Positions 43,035 to 53,134 of a stretch of DNA of 64,000 nt are shown in pieces. The position numbers were made by a program, and so were the translations under genes. The notes under the pieces were generated by a model that was given only the letters and a program-made list of their open reading frames with translations, was not told the DNA's origin and did not search any database. The stretch's first letter is position 1. Each line of letters begins with the position of its first letter. Origin of the DNA: Eubacteriaceae bacterium ES3 (GTDB lineage: Bacteria > Bacillota > Clostridia > Eubacteriales > Eubacteriaceae); contig CP130741.1 of assembly GCA_030586155.1 (NCBI GenBank), positions 3,032,680 through 3,096,679 on the forward strand. The letters are read 5' to 3'.

Positions 43035-43406
43035 TTATTGTATCTCAGTAATTTCAGCGCCAAAAGGAAATAGCGCCAACATGGCAAACTTGAACCACTG
43101 AAGCCCAAAGGGAATCCCGATCAGAGTAATACAAAAGACCACGCCCAATACAGCTGAAGCAACAGCCAGCTCCCAGCCGAATAATATAATCCAAAAGACA
43201 TTAAGAATAATCGAGGTTGTCTTTAAATTCGGATATTCTATAGTTCGGCCAAAAGGCCATAAGACCAGTTTCGCCATCTTAAAGGCCTGCAGACCAAAAG
43301 GAATTCCAATAATTGTGATACAGGCGATAATTCCGGCTAAAAGCCAGCCCAGGGCCATAATAAAACCGCCAAAAATCACCCAAATAATATTTCCCAGTAT
43401 TCTCAT
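43035..43406 (-). CDS. YccF domain membrane protein
   Basis: A 123-residue protein with two copies of the YccF motif, each a hydrophobic hairpin. IIGIPFGLQAFKMAKLVLWP occurs near residue 35 and LIGIPFGLQWFKFAMLALFP near 97, a clear internal duplication. About four membrane spans are predicted by eye. Function unknown. Its ATG overlaps the msrA stop by 4 bases, so it is the last gene of a three-gene operon (hydrolase-msrA-yccF). Confidence 0.88.
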   Translation of the reverse strand: MRILGNIIWVIFGGFIMALGWLLAGIIACITIIGIPFGLQAFKMAKLVLWPFGRTIEYPNLKTTSIILNVFWIILFGWELAVASAVLGVVFCITLIGIPFGLQWFKFAMLALFPFGAEITEIQ

Positions 43407-43927
43407 GTTTTTTCACCTCCTATGTCTTTCGCCTTCCTGGCCATTTCAAAGTACTTTTTATCAATATGGCAATAACCGCCGGGATGCTTATCCAGATATC
43501 TCTGATGCGAATCATCGGCTGGTGCATAATTTTCAAGCGGCAACAGTTCAATGACTACCGGATTCTTAAATTTCTTTTGCAGATTGTTCAAAGACTCCTG
43601 AATAACCTCTATATCAGCAGAATCCGTGTAATATATACCGGTTCGATACTGGGTTCCTGTATCAGGTCCCTGCCTGTTCAGTACCGTTGGGTCGATCACC
43701 TGATAATACATTTCCAGTAAGAACGGAAGTGACACGCTTTCGCTGTCATAGACGATATAAACAACTTCTGCATGACCAGTATTACGGTAGCAGACATCTT
43801 CATAACTTGGATTAGACGTCTTACCATTGGCAAATCCAACCTGAGTTTTTTCTACTCCTCCGATTTCCTGAAAATATTTTTCAAGTCCCCAAAAACATCC
43901 TCCTGCCAGAATAATTTCTTTTTTCAT
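43403..43927 (-). CDS. msrA: Peptide-methionine (S)-S-oxide reductase MsrA
   Basis: A 174-residue enzyme that reduces methionine-S-sulfoxide in proteins. The catalytic cysteine is in ILAGGCFWGLEKYFQE (residue 11), followed by VGFANGKTSNPSYEDVCYRN and GHAEVVYIVYD. A C-terminal GGYCHIDKKYF cysteine is placed as a resolving residue. Some clostridial MsrA enzymes use selenocysteine, but this codon is a normal cysteine codon. It overlaps the hydrolase stop by one base and yccF by four. Confidence 0.94.
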   Translation of the reverse strand: MKKEIILAGGCFWGLEKYFQEIGGVEKTQVGFANGKTSNPSYEDVCYRNTGHAEVVYIVYDSESVSLPFLLEMYYQVIDPTVLNRQGPDTGTQYRTGIYYTDSADIEVIQESLNNLQKKFKNPVVIELLPLENYAPADDSHQRYLDKHPGGYCHIDKKYFEMARKAKDIGGEKT

Positions 43928-44652
43928 TATTTTGCCTCCTTTATGAAAGAATCTATCAGGAAGTCCGTTATCGACTGCTGCTCTGTTCGTGAAATGGTCC
44001 CTTCACTGTCACCTTCCTGTAATCCATAATCACCAAAATAAGAGTGATTACCACCGGAAATATTTTCAAACTGTGTAGTGTCTGCCCAGCTGGCAGATTC
44101 AAAGGACTGACGGTTAATAATCCGATCCTCCGAACCAGTGATCGCAAGATAAAACAAACCTGTGTCCTCTGGACTCTTGTTAGGATATGCCCCCATCAGG
44201 ACAACCCCTTTAACCAGATCCGGATTTGAAACCGCAAAATCTGAAGCCATAGACCCTCCCAGGGAATGACCACCAATATACCAGCTTTCGATTGTACTCA
44301 GATCTTCTTCTGCCATCACTTTGTTAGCTGCTTCCTGGTTAAACACTGCCAGATTAAAAGGCATTTTGGCGATCACTGTCACTACACCCTTTTCGGCTAG
44401 ACTTCTCATCAGGGGAGCGTATGCTTCAGGTTCAACTTTGCCGCCAGGATAAAAAATGAAACCAGTTGAAAGATTAGTTTCCAACGGAATAAATATAAAC
44501 GAATCCGGCGTTTCTTCAACTTTAACAGTCTTATCTGACGTAAGCGCCTGAACCGCATTTAAATCGGCACGATAGAAATCCCCCAGATAGGTCAGCATCA
44601 TTAATAGTAGACTATATAATACTACTAGCATAACTTTTAACATTTTTTTCAT
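43927..44652 (-). CDS. Alpha/beta hydrolase, membrane-anchored or secreted
   Basis: A 241-residue protein. The first ~22 residues (MLKVMLVVLYSLLLMMLTYL) form a signal anchor or signal peptide. The hydrolase core has FIFYPGGKVEPEAY, the nucleophile elbow YIGGHSLGGSMASDFA (GHSLG), the acid region ITGSEDRI and the histidine in SGGNHSYFGDYG. The target substrate is unknown. It is the first gene of an operon with msrA and yccF. Family members in Firmicutes share the NHSYFGDYG ending. Confidence 0.85.
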   Translation of the reverse strand: MKKMLKVMLVVLYSLLLMMLTYLGDFYRADLNAVQALTSDKTVKVEETPDSFIFIPLETNLSTGFIFYPGGKVEPEAYAPLMRSLAEKGVVTVIAKMPFNLAVFNQEAANKVMAEEDLSTIESWYIGGHSLGGSMASDFAVSNPDLVKGVVLMGAYPNKSPEDTGLFYLAITGSEDRIINRQSFESASWADTTQFENISGGNHSYFGDYGLQEGDSEGTISRTEQQSITDFLIDSFIKEAK

Positions 44653-44804
44653 AAATAATTCTTCCTTTATCTCATTATTTCTTTTATACCTGTATTACAC
44701 TTAAATTACCACCTTAATATAGTTTATACATTATTTTATCCAAAACAACTTAATTTATCGATAATTTAATACGTCTTGATATCAGCTGCTCACCCGTCCG
44801 GTAA
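44653..44804. other. AT-rich spacer without a visible gene
   Basis: Between the hydrolase start and the tandem repeat. It must contain the hydrolase promoter, but no clear -35/-10 pair was singled out. Confidence 0.35.
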
Positions 44805-45212
44805 CTCGGTTCCGCTAACGCTCCACCTTATCGCGTCAGTCGCCTTATGGCTCCTTCTTCTATAAAATCACATTCTTCGTTTTCTTTTTGATTTACTGTC
44901 CAGCCACTCTTTCATGCGGCTACTCGGTTCCGCTTACGCTCCACCTCGTCGCGTCAGTCGCCTTATGGCTCCTTCTTCTATAAAATCACATTCTTCGTTT
45001 TCTTTTTGATTTACTGTCCAGCCACTCTTTCATGCGGCTACTCGGTTCCGCTTACGCTCCACCTCGTCGCGTCAGTCGCCTTATGGCTCCTTCTTCTATA
45101 AAATCACATTCTTCGCTTTCTTTTTTGATTTACTATCCAGCCACTCTTTCATGCAGCTATTCGGTTCCGCTAACGCTCCACCTCATCGCGTCAGTCGCCT
45201 TATGGCTCCTTC
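44805..45212. repeat. Tandem repeat, 118-119 bp unit, about 3.5 copies
   Basis: Copies begin with CTCGGTTCCGCTTACGCTCC or a close variant at about 44805, 44923, 45041 and 45160; the last is partial. The unit also holds CGCGTCAGTCGCCTTATGGC and CACTCTTTCATGC. On the minus strand each full unit carries a short frame starting ATGAAAGAGTGGCTGGA. The unit nearest the tRNAs has one extra base, which changes the frame end. It lies downstream of the tRNA operon terminator. Confidence 0.9.
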
Positions 45213-45215
45213 CTT

Positions 45216-45281
45216 CGAAAATAAAAGAGAAAAGCCAGGAAACAAACGCATTTGCTTCCTGGCTTTTCTCTTTTATTTTCG
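45216..45281 (-). terminator. Terminator of the tRNA operon, 26-bp perfect stem
   Basis: CGAAAATAAAAGAGAAAAGC at 45216 starts a 26-base arm (45216-45241) that pairs perfectly with 45256-45281 around a 14-base loop. It lies 28 bases after the tRNA-Lys 3' end. Both strands end in AT-rich runs. Confidence 0.88.
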
Positions 45282-45309
45282 AGCCGCATGGCTCGTTGAT
45301 AAACGTAAA

Positions 45310-45385
45310 TGGTGACCCATGGGCGACTTGAACGCCCGACACCCTGATTAAAAGTCAGATGCTCTACCAACTGAGCTAATGGGTC
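45310..45385 (-). tRNA. tRNA-Lys (anticodon TTT)
   Basis: Minus strand, 76 nt with encoded CCA. Acceptor GACCCAT pairs with ATGGGTC. The D-loop is AGCTCAGTTGGTAGAGC, the anticodon arm CTGACTTTTAATCAG shows TTT, and the T-loop is GTTCAAGTC. Last of the five-tRNA transcript. Confidence 0.95.
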
Positions 45386-45437
45386 ATGATATTATTTTTT
45401 ATGCTTATATTAAGTCAACTGCTACCATCAGAAAAAC

Positions 45438-45514
45438 TGGCAGGGGTAGCAGGACTCGAACCTACGAAATGCCAGAATCAAAATCTGGTGCCTTACCGAC
45501 TTGGCTATACCCCT
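45438..45514 (-). tRNA. tRNA-Gln (anticodon TTG)
   Basis: Minus strand, 77 nt with CCA. Acceptor AGGGGTA pairs with TACCCCT; the anticodon arm CCAGATTTTGATTCTGG shows TTG; the T-arm holds GGTTCGAGTCC. GatCAB, encoded nearby, can make Gln-tRNA by transamidation. Confidence 0.94.
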
Positions 45515-45522
45515 AAAATAAA

Positions 45523-45598
45523 TGGGGTGGATGATGGGACTCGAACCCACGACAACCAGAACCACAATCTGGCGCTCTACCACTGAACTACACCCACC
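45523..45598 (-). tRNA. tRNA-His (anticodon GTG)
   Basis: Minus strand, 76 nt with CCA. The anticodon arm CCAGATTGTGGTTCTGG shows GTG. The extra 5' G (-1) opposite the discriminator C, typical of tRNA-His, is encoded. T-loop GGTTCGAGTCC. Confidence 0.95.
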
Positions 45599-45621
45599 AT
45601 ATACATAACACCTATTCTAAA

Positions 45622-45698
45622 TGGCGCGCCTGCAGGGATTCGAACCCCGGGCACACGGCTTAGAAGGCCGTTGCTCTATCCAACTGAGCTACAGGCGC
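45622..45698 (-). tRNA. tRNA-Arg (anticodon TCT)
   Basis: Minus strand, 77 nt with CCA. Acceptor GCGCCTG pairs with CAGGCGC; the anticodon arm CGGCCTTCTAAGCCG shows TCT; the T-arm holds GGTTCGAATCC. Confidence 0.95.
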
Positions 45699-45717
45699 TC
45701 ACGTTTTTAAACATAAA

Positions 45718-45791
45718 TGGAGCGGGTGAAGGGAATCGAACCCTCGCGACTGGCTTGGAAGGCCAGGGCTCTACCACTGAGCTACACCCGC
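45718..45791 (-). tRNA. tRNA-Gly (anticodon TCC)
   Basis: Minus strand, 74 nt with CCA. Acceptor GCGGGTG pairs with CACCCGC; the anticodon arm CTGGCCTTCCAAGCCAG shows TCC; the T-arm holds GGTTCGATTCC. First tRNA after the promoter. Confidence 0.95.
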
Positions 45792-45814
45792 AACGTCTCT
45801 TGAAGACAAGATTT

Positions 45815-45843
45815 AGTATACAACAATAGCAACCCTCTGTCAA
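45815..45843 (-). promoter_or_regulatory. Promoter of the tRNA operon
   Basis: Minus strand TTGACA (45843-45838), 17 bases, TATACT (45820-45815): a near-consensus sigma-70-type promoter 24 bases before tRNA-Gly. Confidence 0.9.
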
Positions 45844-45851
45844 CACTTTTT

Positions 45852-46334
45852 TTATTTTTTTAGACTAATTATTTCTCCATCTATTTGATCCCCGTTTATG
45901 CTAATAATACCATAGGTTTTTTCGCCACTAAGCCTTGGTGCTCCGACACTTCCGGGGTTAAAAAGCATTATTTCTCCGTCATCTGAACTATATGGATGAT
46001 GGGTATGGCCAAAAAGCACGATTCGGGCATTTCTTTCTCGTCCACGCATTGCCAGGCGGTATAAGTCGCTCTTGACACCATAAGTATGGCCGTGACAGGC
46101 AAGAATCGCCACTCCTTCTATAACCAGCAAGATTTCATCTTTGCCGGCCTTTGCGTATCGATCCATATTTCCTTTTGCTAAATAAACAGGAGTATCTGTC
46201 AGAGTTTTTAAATACTCACCATCCTCTACATAATCCCCCAGATGAAATAGTATATCCACATGACCCATTGCTAAAAGTGCCTGTTCAAGATCATGAAGAT
46301 TTCCGTGACTGTCACTGACTATTCCAATTCTCAT
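45852..46334 (-). CDS. YfcE/MJ0936-type metallophosphoesterase
   Basis: A 160-residue phosphodiesterase. The metal-binding set is complete: GIVSDSHGNLHDL, FHLGDYVEDG, AKGNMDRY, LACHGHTYG and LFGHTHHPY. This small single-domain form cleaves phosphodiesters in test assays, and its natural substrate is unclear. Its ATG follows the rdgB stop by 11 bases; the rph-rdgB-yfcE order is common in Firmicutes. Confidence 0.93.
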   Translation of the reverse strand: MRIGIVSDSHGNLHDLEQALLAMGHVDILFHLGDYVEDGEYLKTLTDTPVYLAKGNMDRYAKAGKDEILLVIEGVAILACHGHTYGVKSDLYRLAMRGRERNARIVLFGHTHHPYSSDDGEIMLFNPGSVGAPRLSGEKTYGIISINGDQIDGEIISLKK

Positions 46335-46345
46335 ATCAAACCTCT

Positions 46346-46945
46346 TTATTCCTGACTTTCAAGCATAATTTTAGCTTTTTTTAGCGCTACGCCACGATGG
46401 CTGACCGCATTTTTCTCGTCTTCTGCCATTTCAGCATAACAGCGACCGGTTTCTTCATGAATAAACAAGGGATCATACCCAAAACCGCCTTGGCCCGAAA
46501 GATTTCTGGCAATATGTCCGCGAACAACACCTTCACATGTCTCTTCACGTCCGTCCGGGAAAAGCAGTGCAATTACTGTAATAAATGAAGCTCCCCGATT
46601 TTCATCTGAGACCTCAGCCATCTCTTTTAACAGTTTTTCATTATTATCTGAATAACTTACATGCTCGCCTGCATAACGGGCCGAATAAATCCCTGGCGCA
46701 CCATCAAGAGCATCTACTGATAAACCCGAATCATCCCCCATAATAATGGCATCCCGCTTTTTAATTCGAGCATTGACGGTTCGTACCTTGATCAGAGCGT
46801 TCTCTTCAAAGGTGTCACCATCTTCCACGATATCATCTTCTATTCCTAGCTCTGTCATGGTCAGAACTTCAAAATCAGATCCCAGAATCTGCCCTATTTC
46901 TCTGGCTTTATTCTGATTTCCTGTGGCCAGTACGATTGTTTTCAT
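46346..46945 (-). CDS. rdgB: XTP/dITP diphosphatase (RdgB/HAM1)
   Basis: A 199-residue house-cleaning pyrophosphatase that removes dITP, XTP and similar bases. VLATGNQNKAREIGQIL opens the protein. DDSGLSVDALDGAPGIYSAR carries catalytic acids, and GQGGFGYDPLF and KNAVSHRG complete the family pattern. It lies 23 bases after rph and 11 bases before the phosphoesterase gene. Confidence 0.95.
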   Translation of the reverse strand: MKTIVLATGNQNKAREIGQILGSDFEVLTMTELGIEDDIVEDGDTFEENALIKVRTVNARIKKRDAIIMGDDSGLSVDALDGAPGIYSARYAGEHVSYSDNNEKLLKEMAEVSDENRGASFITVIALLFPDGREETCEGVVRGHIARNLSGQGGFGYDPLFIHEETGRCYAEMAEDEKNAVSHRGVALKKAKIMLESQE

Positions 46946-46968
46946 TTCGTATCCCTTTCAGCTTTTCT

Positions 46969-47688
46969 TTATTTTATCAAAGTTTTCTTTTGAAACTCAA
47001 TTATTTTTAAAATGTTTTTTTCGCCGATTTCTAAAAGGCTCTGCAGTTCATCTTTCTTAAATGGCCGTTCTTCACCAGTTCCCTGGATCTCTATCATTTC
47101 ACCATTCTCAGTCATAACCAGATTCATGTCCACATCTGCTGAAGAATCCTCTTCGTAACATAAATCTACTATGACTTCATCCTGATAGACACCAACACTT
47201 GTAGCCGCTACAAACTGTGTAATTGGAATTTCTTCGATAATACCCTGTTCTTTCAGTTTAATCATCGCATCATAGAGGGCCATAAAACTCCCGGTGATCG
47301 CCGCTGTGCGCGTTCCCCCATCAGCCTGAATGACATCACAATCGATCCAGATCGTTCGCTCACCGAGTTTTTCAAGATTGACTGTTGATCTGAGACTGCG
47401 CCCAATCAACCGCTGAATTTCCATCGTTCTGCCATCAATTTTCCCACGATTACGATCTCTGCTCTTACGGGTGTTAGTCGACGCCGGCAACATATCATAT
47501 TCCGCCGTAATCCAGCCTTTTTTCTGACCTTTTAGAAATGGCGGCACCTTTTCTTCTACCATTGCTGTACAAATCACCTTGGTATTACCGGTTTCAATGA
47601 GGACTGATCCCTGTGCGTGCCTGATAAAATTTCTGGTCACTCTGATCGACCGCATTTCGTCTGATTTTCTTCCATCGATTCGTTTCAT
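46969..47688 (-). CDS. rph: Ribonuclease PH
   Basis: A 239-residue phosphorolytic 3'-5' exoribonuclease that trims tRNA 3' ends. Motifs: [60 protein letters not shown] and [19 protein letters not shown]. Length is normal. It is the first gene of the rph-rdgB-phosphoesterase group; gatB lies 73 bases upstream. tRNA genes close by are likely substrates in the broad sense. Confidence 0.95.
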   Translation of the reverse strand: MKRIDGRKSDEMRSIRVTRNFIRHAQGSVLIETGNTKVICTAMVEEKVPPFLKGQKKGWITAEYDMLPASTNTRKSRDRNRGKIDGRTMEIQRLIGRSLRSTVNLEKLGERTIWIDCDVIQADGGTRTAAITGSFMALYDAMIKLKEQGIIEEIPITQFVAATSVGVYQDEVIVDLCYEEDSSADVDMNLVMTENGEMIEIQGTGEERPFKKDELQSLLEIGEKNILKIIEFQKKTLIK

Positions 47689-47761
47689 TTCCAGCTCCTT
47701 CCCATACTGTAAGAAAAGTCGAATTTCTCGCCTTTTCGTTTTATCTTACATTTGTTTTGTC

Positions 47762-49195
47762 TTACAGATATTTCGCTACAACTTTGCGGATTATTTCGTT
47801 TGCTACCTGTGGATTTGCCTGGCCTTTAGTAGCCTTCATCACCTGACCGGTTAAGAATCCGTAGGCTTTTTCATTGCCTGCTTTAATATCCTCAATGGAC
47901 TTAGGCTGGTTCTTGACAATTTCTTCGATGATGGCTTCCAGCTCACCAGTATCACTCATTTGAGCCAATCCCTGATCTTTGACAATATCTTTAGGGTTTT
48001 GGCCAGTTTTAAACACTTCAGACAGCACTTTTTTTCCGATGCTTCCACTGATCGTTCCGTCTTTAACCAGTACCAGCAGTTCAGCTAATTGCGCTGGCTT
48101 TAAAGGAATTTCTTCCATGGTCAGTTCCAGTTCTTTTAAAAGTGGTGGAACTTCAACCATCAGCCAGTTGGAAATCTGTTTTGGTTCATTATAAATGCCT
48201 ACCGTGTCTTCGAAGAATCGGGCAGTCACACCACTGGCAGTCAGTACCCCAGCATCATATTCCGGTAGCTGGTATTCCTCAACATAACGGGTCTTTTTAG
48301 CTTCCGGCAACTCCGGGAGCGCCTTTTTCATAGTGTCAATATAGGCCTCATCCAGAACAATCGGCACCAGGTCCGGTTCCGGGAAATAACGATAGTCATG
48401 GGCTTCTTCCTTACTTCGAAGAGAAGACGATACCCCTTTGGTATCATCCCATTTTCTTGTTTCCTGAATAATCCGGTGACCTTTTTTAAGCTCAATAATC
48501 TGACGCTTACTCTCGTAGGCAACGGCCCGCACCAAAGATCTGAAGGAGTTCAGGTTCTTCATTTCCGTACGGGTTCCATATTCTTCGGCACCTTTTTCCA
48601 TGATCGAAAGGTTGACGTCAAAACGCATGGAACCTTCTTGCATCTTACAGTCTGAAACCCCAGTGTACTCTAGAATATTTCTAACTTTCTCAGCAAAAAC
48701 CCGGGCTTCTTCAGCACTTCGCATATCTGGTTCAGTAACGATCTCGATCAGAGGTACACCACATCGATTGACATCCACCAATGATCCATCAGCAGATTCA
48801 TGAAGTAGTTTTCCTGCATCTTCTTCTATATGGATTCGGGTAATGCCGATATCTTTTTTAACGCCGTCCACTTCTATTTCTACTACACCACCCGTACAGA
48901 TGGGCAGATCAAATTGAGAGGTCTGATAAGCTTTGGGAAGATCCGGATAAAAATAATTTTTTCGATCCATTTTAGAAAAGTGGGCAATCTCGCAATTCAG
49001 TGCCAGTCCGGCCATTGTCGCATACTCAACCACTTTTTCATTGAGGACTGGTAAAACCCCCGGCATCCCCAAACAGATTGGGCATACATGGGTATTTTCG
49101 TCCTGACCAAATTCCGTCGGACAGGAACAGAAAATTTTTGATTTAGTCTGCAGTTCCACATGGATTTCCATTCCGATAACAATTTCATATTCCAT
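47762..49195 (-). CDS. gatB: Asp-tRNA(Asn)/Glu-tRNA(Gln) amidotransferase subunit B
   Basis: A 477-residue subunit that binds and activates the misacylated tRNA. The N-terminal EIVIGMEIHVELQTKSKIFC and CSCPTEFGQDENTHVCPICL show the zinc-binding cysteines. HIEEDAGKLLHE, RCGVPLIEIVTEPDM and RYFPEPDLVPI are conserved blocks, and the C-terminal YqeY-like tail ends GQANPQVANEIIRKVV. It follows gatA by 2 bases. Together GatCAB makes Gln-tRNA and/or Asn-tRNA. Confidence 0.96.
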   Translation of the reverse strand: MEYEIVIGMEIHVELQTKSKIFCSCPTEFGQDENTHVCPICLGMPGVLPVLNEKVVEYATMAGLALNCEIAHFSKMDRKNYFYPDLPKAYQTSQFDLPICTGGVVEIEVDGVKKDIGITRIHIEEDAGKLLHESADGSLVDVNRCGVPLIEIVTEPDMRSAEEARVFAEKVRNILEYTGVSDCKMQEGSMRFDVNLSIMEKGAEEYGTRTEMKNLNSFRSLVRAVAYESKRQIIELKKGHRIIQETRKWDDTKGVSSSLRSKEEAHDYRYFPEPDLVPIVLDEAYIDTMKKALPELPEAKKTRYVEEYQLPEYDAGVLTASGVTARFFEDTVGIYNEPKQISNWLMVEVPPLLKELELTMEEIPLKPAQLAELLVLVKDGTISGSIGKKVLSEVFKTGQNPKDIVKDQGLAQMSDTGELEAIIEEIVKNQPKSIEDIKAGNEKAYGFLTGQVMKATKGQANPQVANEIIRKVVAKYL

Positions 49196-49197
49196 TC

Positions 49198-50670
49198 TTA
49201 CGCCTCCTCTCCAAGTGGTGCTTTCATATTCTTGTAGCCTGATTCATTTTCAAAAGCCCAGGCAGCTCGCAGCAGCTTTTCTTCACTTAATACCGTTCCA
49301 AGAAGTTGCATCCCGATTGGAAGTCCCTGCTGATCCAGTCCGCAGGGGATTGAAATCCCAGGGATTCCAGCAATATTTACTGGTACAGTGTAAATATCAC
49401 TGAGGTACATTTCAAGTGGATTGCTGGTTTTTTCACCGATACCAAAAGCCGTTGTTGGTGAGGTCGGTGTCAGCAGTACATCACAATTTTTAAATACTTC
49501 ATCAAAATCAGTTTTGATCAGTGTTCTTACCTGCATAGCTTTTTTATAATAGGCATCGTAATAACCGGAACTAAGAGCATAAGTTCCCAGCATGATTCGA
49601 CGCTTGACTTCGCTGCCAAAACCCTGACTTCTGGTCTTTCGATAAAGATCAACCAGACCATCAAATTCTTCAGCCCGGAAACCATAGCGGATTCCGTCGT
49701 ATCGTGCAAGGTTAGAGCTGGCTTCAGCTGAAGAAATCATATAGTAGGCAGAAAGAGCATAATCCAGATATTCAAAGGAAACATCAATGATCTCCGCACC
49801 CATTTCTTCATACAGTTTAATCGCTTCTTCCAGTTTTGTCCTAACTTCAGACTGCAAACCTTCACCAAAAAAGGCTTTGGCCACACCGATTTTCATGCCT
49901 TTAACACCATCTTTTAATCCATTGGTATAATCTTTTTTCTCAACATTTAATGATGTAGAATCCTTTTTATCATGTCCGGCAATGGTATTAAGCACCAGCG
50001 CACAATCTTCTACATCTTTAGTGAAAGGACCAATCTGATCCAGAGAAGATGCAAAGGCGACCAATCCAAATCGGGAAACCAGACCATAGGTGGGTTTCAA
50101 ACCAACCACTCCGCAAAATGAAGCAGGTTGACGAATTGATCCGCCTGTATCAGACCCCAGTGAAAAATAAGCCATATCGGCGGCGACAGCCACTGCCGAA
50201 CCACCACTGGAGCCACCTGGCACCTTGCTTAAATCCCAGGGGTTTTTGGTGACCTGATAAGCCGAATTTTCGGTGGAAGATCCCATCGCAAATTCATCCA
50301 TATTGGTTTTCCCCAGAAGAATTCCGCCTTCTTCCATCAACTGCTGATAAACATGAGCATCATAGGGTGGTACGAAATTATAAAGCATTTTAGACGCACA
50401 GGTGGTCAGAATCCCTTTGGTACACATATTATCTTTCAAACCGTAGGGAACACCCTCAAGAACCGTTTTTCGTTCTCGACCTTTAAGTCCATCGTCCAGT
50501 TTTTTTGCACTCTCCAATGCCTGTTCGGTCTCAAGTTTCAGGTAAGCTTTAGCATCTTTTTCAACACCATCAATCCGATCAATAACTGATTGCGTGACTT
50601 CTGTAACAGTCACTTCTTTTTTGTTTAAAAGATCGCTGATTTCGTGAAGTGTTTTTTTGTATAAGCCCAT
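49198..50670 (-). CDS. gatA: Asp-tRNA(Asn)/Glu-tRNA(Gln) amidotransferase subunit A
   Basis: A 490-residue amidase that releases ammonia from glutamine. The Ser-cis-Ser-Lys triad is visible: the lysine in [15 protein letters not shown], and serines in [20 protein letters not shown] and [17 protein letters not shown]-terminal family blocks such as [20 protein letters not shown] are present. It lies between gatC (9 bases) and gatB (2 bases) on the minus strand. Length is normal. Confidence 0.96.
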   Translation of the reverse strand: MGLYKKTLHEISDLLNKKEVTVTEVTQSVIDRIDGVEKDAKAYLKLETEQALESAKKLDDGLKGRERKTVLEGVPYGLKDNMCTKGILTTCASKMLYNFVPPYDAHVYQQLMEEGGILLGKTNMDEFAMGSSTENSAYQVTKNPWDLSKVPGGSSGGSAVAVAADMAYFSLGSDTGGSIRQPASFCGVVGLKPTYGLVSRFGLVAFASSLDQIGPFTKDVEDCALVLNTIAGHDKKDSTSLNVEKKDYTNGLKDGVKGMKIGVAKAFFGEGLQSEVRTKLEEAIKLYEEMGAEIIDVSFEYLDYALSAYYMISSAEASSNLARYDGIRYGFRAEEFDGLVDLYRKTRSQGFGSEVKRRIMLGTYALSSGYYDAYYKKAMQVRTLIKTDFDEVFKNCDVLLTPTSPTTAFGIGEKTSNPLEMYLSDIYTVPVNIAGIPGISIPCGLDQQGLPIGMQLLGTVLSEEKLLRAAWAFENESGYKNMKAPLGEEA

Positions 50671-50679
50671 CTTTTCCTC

Positions 50680-50967
50680 CTATTCCAGTACCGGCGGCAC
50701 TTTAAAGCATCCCGCTTCTGAATCAGGGGCATTAGACAACGCCTCCTCATTACTCAAACCAGGTTTAATTTCATCTTCCCGAAAAACATTTTGTACTGGC
50801 AGTACATGCTCAGTCGGTTTAACCGCTGAAGTATCAAGTTTATTTAGGGTTTCAGCATAATCTAGCACTGCTCCAAGTTCTTCAGCCAGGGACAAAACCT
50901 CAGCATCTGAAAACTCAAGTCTTGCAAGATCTGCTACATAGGTTACATCTTCTCGTGTTAAGCTCAT
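50680..50967 (-). CDS. gatC: Asp-tRNA(Asn)/Glu-tRNA(Gln) amidotransferase subunit C
   Basis: A 95-residue small subunit that wraps round GatA and helps it assemble with GatB. It begins MSLTREDVTYVADLARLEFS and ends with FREDEIKPGLSNEEALSNAP and FKVPPVLE, all family features. It is the first gene of gatCAB. A 184-base gap to ligA lies upstream and holds no clear T-box. Confidence 0.94.
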   Translation of the reverse strand: MSLTREDVTYVADLARLEFSDAEVLSLAEELGAVLDYAETLNKLDTSAVKPTEHVLPVQNVFREDEIKPGLSNEEALSNAPDSEAGCFKVPPVLE

Positions 50968-51151
50968 TCTTTTTCCTTTCTTTTTATCAGTTCAGGCGAT
51001 TAAATCACCGTTCAAAGTTCAGTCATTTATTTAAATTATTTTTATCAAAACCAGAATCCAGTTCACCTTGTTAATGCATTTGTAAATTTTACTTACAGTT
51101 TATTGTCTATGAAATCACTCAAATCATTACCCTTCATTATAAATCAAATGG

Positions 51152-53134
<1,983 letters not shown>

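Noticed and set aside
43403-43927. Selenocysteine-containing MsrA
   Set aside because: The catalytic position is encoded as cysteine, not TGA.
44805-45212. CRISPR array
   Set aside because: The units are 118 bp and contiguous, with no unique spacers and no cas genes.
45032-45342. Frames of 61-99 codons on both strands
   Set aside because: They span tandem repeats, the terminator stem and part of tRNA-Lys. Their peptides are translations of the inverted repeat.
50968-51151. T-box leader upstream of gatCAB
   Set aside because: No T-box sequence (GGGTGG-ACCGCG-like) and no terminator hairpin were found.
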